Assembly (NCBI GenBank): GCA_911728455.2
Contig: OU452230.1
Span: forward strand, 2,468,300 to 2,532,299
Length of the DNA: 64,000 nt
Reading direction: 5' to 3'
Origin: Marthasterias glacialis
Taxonomy: Eukaryota > Echinodermata > Asteroidea > Forcipulatida > Asteriidae
Shown: piece by piece, positions 1 through 8,148 of the stretch
How the letters are laid out: each line of letters starts with the position of its first letter
Position numbering within the stretch: the stretch's first letter is position 1
Program-made: the position numbers and the translations under genes
The notes under the pieces: model-generated
Databases searched by the model: none
The model's input: only the letters and a program-made list of their open reading frames with translations
What the model was told of the DNA's origin: nothing

Positions 1-19
1 TCACTTCTTTCCTTTACAG

Positions 20-1046
20 TTCCTCGAGTTGGAATTGAAAACAACCAAGTCCTGGGTCTCCTCCCACGTTTCTGATCACAGCGGCTTCCACTATCGTCAG
101 TTCCTCTTGGGTGCCCTGACAGGCCTCTCATCCCGAGGATCTTCCAAGAGGGTATGTAAAGGGCGGAATGTCGGCCTGTATGTCCGACTGTTGCTGCAGG
201 AGCTACAACTCATCCTCGATCTTGTAACATCGTACCCTGGGCATGAAGCTGTGTGGTATCACAGGTGGGTATTTTCCTTGGAGAGAATTTGGTGTGAATT
301 TTTTTTTGAAATAATTGGTTTTTTTTTTTTTTTGAAATTTCAGTAAAGACCAATAGACTACCTTAGTTGGTTAGTTTTTAGATTGATTGCGCTTGTTTGT
401 TTGTTTGTTTGACCTCAGACGCTTTGTTGTTCACCTCTGGAAAGCCCTACTTTGCAACGGCACATTAACTGAGCCGGAAAAAATCGCTGAAATCTGCGAA
501 GCGGCCAACACCTCGGCCAAATTATCCCAAATGCCAATCTTGCCAATCGGGAGTGAGTCGATCAGAGACCACCCAACTAAGAATCAGACAAAACGACCGA
601 GTGAGAACAAATCGCTTGAGAACGGTGAAGACGAAGGTGAGGCCCGTTTCTCAAGTGGAAACACATCTCAAAGGAAACATATGTGTCTCGCTGCAGACCT
701 AGAGTCCACCTCCTTGGTCTGCGGAGCAAGCAGCAAGGGTGACTCTCAGCCACTGAAAGTACACCAAGGGGAGTCCGGGCAAAGGGCAAGATGTACCCAG
801 GATTCATCTTCGGAGGAGCTTCCCAAGAGGCCCGTCCCTTCAAAGACTACAGCCCGGGTGTCTACGAGAAAGGGGTCCTGCAGGACAGGTGATGCCTTCT
901 CGTCACATGAGATCCTGCGCTTGATACAGCACGAGAAGAGATTTGTTGAGATCGTCGTGGATGGTACACATTTAGGGGAAAAGGAAGCACAGCAACGGTG
1001 TGCCCTGAACTACTCTCACTGGCTTGACATCCTAGCTGCTTCCTAA
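20..1046 (+). CDS. PTAR1: PTAR1, protein prenyltransferase alpha subunit repeat-containing protein 1 (C-terminal two exons, 5' partial)
   Basis: Two exons are visible, 20-264 and 419-1046 (stop TAA 1044-1046). An acceptor (ttacag) ends at 19, a donor follows 264 (ACAG|gtgggt), and the next acceptor ends at 418; joining gives the uninterrupted run GHEAVWYHRRFVVHLWK across the junction. The 290 codons begin with a stretch close to PTAR1 (TTKSWVSSHVSDHSGFHYRQ). The W-x2-HR and YRQFL patterns are those of the helical alpha-type prenyltransferase (PFTA) repeats. In mammals PTAR1 pairs with the RabGGTase beta subunit as GGTase-3, a cytosolic enzyme that geranylgeranylates proteins such as YKT6 and FBXL2. 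After the last repeat (about nucleotide 480) comes a Ser/Lys/Thr-rich, low-complexity stretch of about 140 residues, then a short helical end with LIQHEKRFVE and LNYSHWLDIL. Upstream exons lie outside the window. Confidence is high for the family. Confidence 0.9.
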
Positions 1047-1189
1047 AGAAGATTAAAAAGATGCTGTTTACGAACAACACCTTTTCACTCCTTACGGATT
1101 TATTTATTTTTCTTAAACTCAGACAAGATTAGAGAGTATTTTCACATTTAGAGATTTATGAATGTATCTACTATACATCACTAAAATAG

Positions 1190-1312
1190 ACCCTTTGCAA
1201 GGGCTGAAACACGCACATTGCACCACGCACATTTATCAGGCAATGAGGGGCCTTCCTTGGATCTCAATGAGGGCGCTGTTTGAGCTTTTGATGTCATGTG
1301 CAAGGGGTTTAT
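1190..1312. mobile_element. Short TIR element, 'CCCTTGCA' family
   Basis: The ends are inverted around ccctttgcaag and tgcaaggggt. The interior shares 'atcaatgagggcgctgtttgagctt' (read in pieces) with the copy at 57361-57517, and a relative lies at 56713-56860. No coding capacity is visible, so this is a MITE-like non-autonomous element. Boundaries are approximate. Confidence 0.5.
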
Positions 1313-1984
1313 GGAATTCAAAAAAATCATCCAGATTTCTAATACAGGCCTGATTGCTTCGTTCTTGAAAGGGCAAGGGCACCATGGCATTTCTTCTTGA
1401 TAGAGGGCACCTCTATTAGGAGGTTGTAAATTTCTATTGGAGTATTTCAAGGGCACCAAGGCAATGACCAGGGGGTAACGGAAGCAATTGCCTCCGTGAA
1501 GTATCAGGCCTACTGATCCAAATATACCATGTAACATGACTAACTCTTGAATGAGCCAAAAGAATTTTGAAACATAGGATTGTTATTTTACGATTGATTC
1601 TTGGTTGTGCTGTGTAAAAAAAAAATCTGCCGAGTTTTATATAGCCGTTTTAAAAGAAGTGTGTTTATTGCTTTAATAGGGAATAATTTGAAACGCCTGT
1701 TAACGTTTAAATTTGCATTGTAACAGAATTTCTATTTCATATTGACAAATATTTATTGGCATTTCTAGTGAGCAGATGAGTAACACAACAGTGCAAATCA
1801 ATTCTGAACATGCAGGCATGATGACTAATTCGGTTTTTTTTTAAGTACGTGTGCTTAAAAGTAATGTTTTCTGAAAAAGTATGAACACAAATTTGCTGTA
1901 TTTGGCTAAGTTATGAAATTAGGTCCAAGCAAAGCCCACCGTACTAGCAGTTTTTATTTCATGCCCCTGAAACCATGGCATTGG

Positions 1985-2262
1985 GTGGTTAGTGTGTAGA
2001 GCACTCACTTCTCACCTCTGTGGCCCTGGTTCGATTCCTGGCTAGGACTAAATGATGTGAGTACAGTTGTGTGTTGGTTCTCTCCTATGCCAAAAGGGTT
2101 TTCCTCTCTGGCTGGCTCCATAGTCGTATATGGCTAAATGTTGCTGGCTACCAAAGGCGCCTTCACATGCCTGCGGCTCAAACACGCTGTAGCCGCGTCC
2201 TTCGCAATTCAGCTTCTCAGCTGCTGGTAAGGGTGATTAGCCTCCCAAATTATAATTATTAG
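1985..2262 (+). mobile_element. tRNA-derived SINE-like element (family S1)
   Basis: It begins with a tRNA-like head containing an A-box-like 'ggttagtgtgtagagcactc' and a perfect Pol III B box, ggttcgattcc, at 2028-2038. A non-tRNA body 'gtgtgttggttctctcct' follows, then 'agcttctcagctgc', and an AT-rich tail 'ccaaattataattatta'. The same body and tail occur at 19872-20160, and part of it at 42690-42800. Confidence 0.65.
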
Positions 2263-2284
2263 TATAAAGGAGTTTGGTTCACCA

Positions 2285-2406
2285 GGGGTGGATTTCACTA
2301 TACTAGACCTACATGTAACTTAGGACTAGTCCTATAAGTTAGGACTAGTTACTCGTCCTGACTCGAGATAAGACTAGTCCTAGCGCTTTGTGAAATCTAC
2401 GCCTGG
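2285..2406. mobile_element. Palindromic MITE-like element, 'GGGTGGATTTCAC' family
   Basis: The ends are ggggtggatttcac and its imperfect inverse gtgaaatctacgcctgg. The interior is built of the self-complementary motif aggactagtcct, with gagataagactagtcctagcg near the right end. Related copies lie at 47661-47791 and 62579-62755. No open frame is present. Confidence 0.65.
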
Positions 2407-2487
2407 AGCAAATAAACATTGCTCAACTTAATTTAGGTTGTTACCATCCAAAGCGTTGTGTCATGGACCTTAACTGGTCCTCTGCTA

Positions 2488-2613
2488 ATAGACCTTATGC
2501 ATATGACGTCACTGTGGGCATTTAGTACAGGAACAGGCTGAGGTCAAAAAAGCTACAACGCACGTATGATGCTGCATTTGACCTCAAAGATGGCAACAGA
2601 TGCATAAGGTCTA
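2488..2613. mobile_element. Short TIR element with ATAGACCTTATGCAT ends
   Basis: The left end atagaccttatgcat and the right end atgcataaggtctat are exact inverted repeats about 95 bp apart. The interior is non-coding. A tgacgtcac motif lies just inside the left end. No second copy was noticed in the window. Confidence 0.6.
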
Positions 2614-2842
2614 TATCTGCTAAGCAAGCAAATTTCTAAGCACCGTTTTCTGCTTTGCGGCTCTCATGAGTTGCTCGTTTTGTGTTTACACGTAAACACA
2701 CCATTTTTGCTTGTAACTGTTAACAGCTGAATACCTGACCCATAGGGCATGTTGGGATTGTCATTAACACACTTTTGCTATTAACCATAATAAATAATAG
2801 TGTTTGCATGTGTCAGGATTTCTAATGAAAGAGATTAGATCA

Positions 2843-3044
2843 GGGCCCAATTTCATAGAGCTGCTTAAGCACTGAATATTGCTTTTAGAACAATTTTCTG
2901 CCGAGCAAACATGAGCAGGATACCAGTCGCAAATTGTGTATGTGACATAGTTTTTTTGGATGGTAAGCTTACTCTGGTAAGCATAATTTTGTTTGTGCTG
3001 AGCTACTTTTTGTGCTTTTTAAGCAGCTCTATGAAATTGGGCCC
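2843..3044. mobile_element. MITE-like element, 'GGGCCCAATTTCAT' family, AGCTGCTTAAGC type
   Basis: The left end gggcccaatttcatagagc is inverted at the right end as gctctatgaaattgggccc (3026-3044). A second, internal inverted pair is tgcttaagca and tttttaagcagc. Relatives lie at 20900-21050, 35918-36112 and 47189-47365. Confidence 0.7.
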
Positions 3045-3049
3045 TCGTC

Positions 3050-3180
3050 ACAATGGAAGACTTTGGATGGCTAGGTATCAATAGACTTACCAGGTAAATT
3101 TTGATTGTTTACGTAGTCCTGAGCATGCGCAAATTTTCGAAAAAGATGGGATTTACGTAGTAAGTCTGCTGCCACCTAGC
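3050..3180. mobile_element. MITE-like element, 'GGGAGACTTTTGA' family (diverged)
   Basis: It shares a left end (ggaagacttt), 'agacttaccaggtaaattt', and the right part gtaagtctgctgccacctag with the longer copy at 53836-54149. Parts also match 59270-59330. The boundaries are inferred from that comparison. Confidence 0.45.
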
Positions 3181-3359
3181 TATTTGTCTGGCAAGAAGAC
3201 TATTACATATTGCTTTTTTATACATTGTTTACTTTATAATATTCTCAGCCGAATGCAAAAGTAGACCTCAAGACGTTGTAGAATTTCAAAATATATTTTT
3301 GTTACAGTAGGTTAAGCACAAGGTGTGAAATCCGTGCATTTGTATTTTAATTTTTGGTG

Positions 3360-3530
3360 AACAAAGAAAAATTGACTAGAACGGGATTTGAACCTGCGAC
3401 TTCCGGATTGACGTGCCGGCGCTCTACCAACTAGCACTATGATGGCGGTTTTCTTAATTTTTTTCAATATGTTTTTTCGGGGTGCCAGTCAGAAGCCATT
3501 TAATGTGAATGCCACTTCTGTATTGTAAAT
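3360..3530 (-). mobile_element. tRNA-derived SINE-like element (family S3)
   Basis: Read on the minus strand, it has an A-box-like tagtgctagttggtagagcg and a B box ggttcaaatcc. The anticodon arm is not a canonical 5-bp stem and 7-base loop, so this is not a functional tRNA gene. The flank 'tttttcggggtgccagtcagaagcc' (in pieces) is shared, inverted, with 25797-25990. The weaker copy at 17110-17235 shares the 'attgactag' edge. Confidence 0.55.
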
Positions 3531-4110
3531 TTGGGTGTGACCCCAAACATGTATATGCCACCTAGCATCCCAAAAAGTCTCCCATTCCAGGAAAAATAAA
3601 ACCAAAGAATGTTCCTGGATCCCCACCACCCACAAGCTGTTTCACGGAAACCGCCATCTTGAAATTTATCAACAGAATTTGGCGATCACAAGTGACCTCT
3701 CATGGGGCAATTCATTACGTGTTTGCCCCCAGAGCAGTCACAAGTGATGGCCAAATTCATTCATATATTTCAAGAGGGTGGTGTCCGTGAAACGGCTTAT
3801 GCTGTGTGTTTATTTCACACTTGCTGCAGATTTCACGAGAGTTATCTCTCTTGACCCTACTCCAGAACAGAAGCTACTTCCAAGGAATTTCCTGGGGTTC
3901 GTAATTCGTAAAGGAAAAGTGGTCACATGTGAAAATGGACTTCAACAAAAGAATAAACTTTTCTACCAAACAGTTAACTGCATTGCAAATAAAAGTATAT
4001 CCAAAGAAGGTTAAATTCAACTATAAATATTTATTTATTCTTATTATTGAAAAAATATACATAAAGACCCATCTATTAAGCCCAGCATGATAGCAGCTGC
4101 CCATTCACAT

Positions 4111-4423
4111 AGAGCAAGTTCGATCAATGGTTAACTAGTGGTTGGTGAGGGACGTACGTAGTGTATATGCACTGAAGTTGAAGTGCAAATGACTCTAGTC
4201 ATGTCATGTCCATGTAACCATGAGAAAACGGCGAAACCAACGTAATCACCTTCCTGATAACTGGTCCCCTCTGCACTGTGCTTCTAAAACGGCTGTTGGT
4301 AACCAGCGATGCGACCAACCTCGATAGGCTGGTCACGAATAGTCGACTAGACTAGCCCAACCATCGTTGACCATCATTTGGTCGAACTATGGTTAACTAT
4401 GGTCCTCGATCAAACTTGCTCAT
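4111..4423. mobile_element. TIR element, 'AGAGCAAGTTCGATCA' family
   Basis: The left end agagcaagttcgatcaatgg is answered by ctcgatcaaacttgctca at the right end, with additional internal inverted 'ggttaacta' units. A diverged copy, also carrying ggtcaaccatggttgcc-like internal repeats, lies at 36793-37241. It is non-coding. Confidence 0.55.
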
Positions 4424-5020
4424 AGATATTAGCCTCACTACCCCACACAGCTTTGGGTTGTACATGTAATTGGTCTACGCAATGAGGGGCATATCTTTTT
4501 TAATGGATTGTTGTAATATCTTTGACATGAATGGTTGAATCAAAATAGTGGACAGTTGTAAAATAATTTCAAATAACTCTAATAGGCCTACTACCTCTGA
4601 TTTCTCCTGTATCCTTCCCAAGGTTGGCCTCATTTCACCCTGTGGAGACCATTCTTGATATTTTTAATCATCACATTACGCCCAGACTGGGCTGATTTTT
4701 TAAACTCAATTTTGTCAGTAAAAGAGTCTGAAAAAAGAATAATACAATTTTAATATTAACCCAGTCAGTATTCCTTGTGGTTTAACACTTCAACCCATCA
4801 GTACAACAAGATTTTTTGTGAAATTGAGTTCAAATATGCAAAAGGTGCTTTATTTTTATATGAATAAACGGTAAAAGTTAGTATTTTATCCAAAATGTAA
4901 TTAAAAAGATACAGGTAGTTAACAATAAATGACGTCATAATTTGTCAACGTGGTCCGAACTACAAGGTCTTATGTGAGCGATGTTTGAAGCTTTGTATGG
5001 TGTAGGAAACTAAGAATATA

Positions 5021-5246
5021 CTATTAACTAGTAAAGTTGCGGGTACAACCATGTGTTTGAATCTCTTTTGGGAGGAGTGCTGGCTCTGAAAAGAGTCGGA
5101 GTGGTCTCGACGGTTCGATAAGTATACTCTGATCGTCTTCAGGAGAAGAGTATATGTCGAGACCACCCCAGCTCCTTTCAGAGCCAACACTCCTCCCAAA
5201 AGAGATTCAAACACATGGTTGTACCCGCAATTTTACTAGTTAATAG
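5021..5246. repeat. Long near-perfect inverted repeat (hairpin)
   Basis: Two arms of about 85 bp, 5021-5105 and 5163-5246, are inverted copies with few mismatches. The left arm starts ctattaactagtaaagttgc and the right arm ends gcaattttactagttaatag. The middle holds ttcgataagtatactctgatcgtc; a similar 'gaccgtcttcaggaga' string recurs near 11761. A transcript would fold into a very stable stem. Confidence 0.75.
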
Positions 5247-6016
5247 TGTAGTCTTACATGGTCTGATCTTACACATACGACATTGTTGCACTAAAGAATT
5301 ATGACGTCATTCTCTTTGTACAGCTGGTATTATGTGGAAACGCCACGGCTTGTGTACTTCAGCCTTAGTCTCCACAGTCTCCTGTGGAATTTTGCGGCAA
5401 AGGCCAGTTGGGCAGGAGAGCATACTGATATTAAAATGGCTTTAATAATAATGAAATAGTAATTATTAAAATATATATATGAGAGCTGAAGGAATGTTAA
5501 GTAAAACGTGGCATTGTTAATAAAATTTCAATAGTATCATATTTACAACCACAATAAGCTGACCTGTGAATTCTCATTATTTTTAAGTTTAGGAATTTAA
5601 AATCAAGAAACAGCTGCTGTGAACTGTTTACCAACCACAGAATTATATGACGGAACTAGAGGGTGCACAAAACGACACGGCCCGACAAGGAGCATTTTTG
5701 ACCATTGGGAAAATGCCGCTGACCAATCATATCACACTGGTCACTCATCAGTTTACACAGCAACCAGTTTTTAAGTGGCCATCTGTATGCAATTGACCCA
5801 CTGGGGTTTTCACCCATGGTGGGTCAGCAGAGTTGTGTGCTTGACATAGCTCAGTGCTCCCTCTAGTTCTTATATAGAACTCTGTGTTACCAACCAAAAG
5901 GACTAATAGAGTAAATGGCAATACCAGTTACTGATGGCCTGATTTGTACTTAGCAAGATGTTTTTCTGCTGAGCAATTTTTTTGTGGTTATCAGCTTTCT
6001 GCAACTGGCACTATAA

Positions 6017-6299
6017 CACCTGTTTCAGACTGGCGCTCCAAATTATTGAATTAAGTACATGAAAAGTTCAACGTCTGAAACAGTTAGGAGCGACTAGACA
6101 TGCTAGAAGTCGAAAGAACGACTGTTGCAGTCGGTCGGAACGACTCTGGAGCATCTTGGGTTCAGACGTTGATCTTGTCATGAGCCGAACCCAATGCAAA
6201 TTTACGTTAATTAAGTTCACCTGTCTGAAACCCAAATCTAGAGTCGCTCCTAATCTATTTGGTTTGGCACGACTCTAGAGCGCCAGTCTGAAACAGGTG
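6017..6299. mobile_element. TIR element with CACCTGTTTCAGACTGGCGC ends
   Basis: The left terminus cacctgtttcagactggcgc is matched exactly by its inverse at 6280-6299. Further inside, gagtcgctcctaa and ttaggagcgact are also inverted. About 283 bp, no coding capacity. It looks MITE-like; no other copy was noticed here. Confidence 0.65.
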
Positions 6300-6789
6300 A
6301 ATGTTACCATGTTGGGTTGAAAAGAATACAAAAAAAAGAAGGCTTCTGTAAAAGTTATTCTGATAAATCACACATAACCAAATCTCATATTCGTTTGCCA
6401 CCATGCAAAGCCTTGGGGGCCAATTTCAGAGCTCAGCGCTTATCGTTAAAATTCTGTGCTTACAGTCACAATTCTCCGCTGACAGTGTTAGCTTTAGTGT
6501 TACCTAAAGCGAATATAGTAATGTGCTTGTGTACAAGCAAAAGTTCCTTACTACCTTACACCGTTTTTTCGCTTATGGCAGAAATTTAATAAAAAAGTAA
6601 GAATACAGGGTTCCTACTAACCATATGCATTTAGTCATTTTGTTCGTTCCCTTTCAATGTGTGGGTCGCACACAAATTTTTATGGCCCAATTTCCTGGCA
6701 CTATTTTACCACAGAATTCTTTGCTCACGGCGCCCTGTAAAGCGTGTGTGTATATGGGCTGTGCGTGCAAAATTCCGCAGTGAGCAGAG

Positions 6790-6905
6790 CCATCAGCCTT
6801 GTGGAGGTATGGTGGACACTGAGTGCACTGTTTGGTTTGGGCGTACACAGATTTACCCAAACCAAGAAGTGTCAAAGTAATGCATTCACCGTATCTCAAA
6901 ATGGC
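6790..6905. mobile_element. Short TIR element, 'GAGGTATGGTGGACA' family
   Basis: It begins ggaggtatggtggacactg, contains the inverted pair gtttggtttgggcgta and tttacccaaacc, and ends ttcaccgtatctc. A second copy with the same order of motifs lies at 50668-50785 (gaggtatggcggacactg ... gtgtccaccatatctc). Confidence 0.55.
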
Positions 6906-7144
6906 TGATGAAGTTGGGCCAATATGCGCCAAGTCAATTTGTTGATACCCTTGGTTGCAAAAGCTTTTTCTATGGCGATGGTGTTGTGAATGAGGTGGCT
7001 AATTTACAGCGGGAAAAAGTATATATGATTGAAAGATTTGTCTTTGTGATAAGTTTGCATTTTTCCCCACTGATCACACCATCACATTGTGCTTTGATTC
7101 TTACGCTAACTCACCTACTAAAGACCAGGGACCAATAGGCCATA

Positions 7145-7386
7145 TTTTTGACAGCAAGAGGGCGCAATACTAATTCCATTTTGAAAGTTCAAAAATAATT
7201 CAAAACATTAAAAATACAAAATTGTCCAAGCAAATATCTTACACTGATTACATTGTAAAAACTGTCAATAAATAAAAAACCTAAAAAGTTGTATATTAAC
7301 TGCTTTATTAGAAGTCTAATTGCATCTGGTTTACCACTCTATTTCTATGGTTTGACCCCCAATCTACCCCAAAGGGCGCCCTCTTT
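7145..7386. mobile_element. MITE-like element, 'AGAGGGCGC' family, copy 1
   Basis: The ends are gcaagagggcgc and gggcgccctctt. The AT-rich interior begins aatactaattccattttgaa and ends tatggtttgacccccaatct. It is collinear with copies at 26566-26783 and 41731-41969, and with a reversed partial copy at 11378-11517. Confidence 0.7.
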
Positions 7387-7391
7387 ATGAA

Positions 7392-7510
7392 GCCCAATTT
7401 ATGGCTCTGCTTACTGCGGAATTCTGCGCTAATGGCCCATAGAATCCTGTGCTTTAAAGGACGCCGTAAGCGAAGAACTCTGTGGTGGGCAGAGCCATGA
7501 AATTGGGCCC
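7392..7510. mobile_element. MITE-like element, 'GGGCCCAATTTCATGGCTCTGC' type
   Basis: The left end gcccaatttatggctctgct is inverted at the right end as gcagagccatgaaattgggc. Internal units are gcggaattctgcgc-like. Relatives of this subtype lie at 8384-8633, 16052-16160 and 58201-58323. Confidence 0.65.
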
Positions 7511-8148
7511 TGTTCTAGTGCCTTTAAAAAAATCACATGTTGTAGTCACAGTACAAATGTTGCTTGACTTGGACTTGTAGATGTGTTGTCTATATTGAAA
7601 TACAAAATGGCAGTCACAAAATGGCAGTCACAAAATGGCCATACAAACCCAATATATAATCTATCGTATCGGACAATTAGAAAACAAAATTTTTAGTACC
7701 TCTCCTTGTAATCGTCAGTACATTTTATGATTCTCGCTCTTTTCAAGCATTGGTCAGTGAAGCTCTGGATTGACTTGCCAACACATTGGAAGCTGGCTGA
7801 AACTACTGACCAATTTGAAATACTGGTCAAAATGTGTTTAATTGGAATTTTTAATTTTTTTTTTTTGGGGGGGAGGGGGTCCTTGCTTTCTAGTATCATT
7901 GTCCATTTCGGGGTTCTGGATTTTGTTGAAGGCTAATCCTGGTTTCTCTATTTTTTCATTTCTTCGTTGATTTTCTTCTTTTTCTCATAGGTACCTCTTG
8001 GGGATATGTACTACATAAGAACTGTCTCACTGTAGTTAAAGTTATACAGGGGTAGTTCATGATGAAGATGACTTAAATTACAGGGTTTTTTTCCCCATTG
8101 ATGAGGCACGTTGGTTTTCACCTTGATAACTTTCTTTTCACAGATTCT

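Larger units (their letters stand above)
1047..8148. other. Intergenic region between PTAR1 and the unrecognised minus-strand gene
   Basis: No convincing coding exon is visible on either strand; the open frames are short and most overlap repeats. It carries SINE-like copies (1985-2262, 3360-3530) and many TIR elements (1190-1312, 2285-2406, 2488-2613, 2843-3044, 4111-4423, 5021-5246, 6017-6299, 6790-6905, 7145-7386, 7392-7510). The PTAR1 3' UTR presumably occupies the first part. Its polyadenylation site could not be fixed. Confidence 0.6.

Noticed and set aside
3372-3440. tRNA gene on the minus strand
   Set aside because: The D and T arms are recognisable, but the anticodon stem is irregular and the flank is repeated. 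Scored as SINE-derived.
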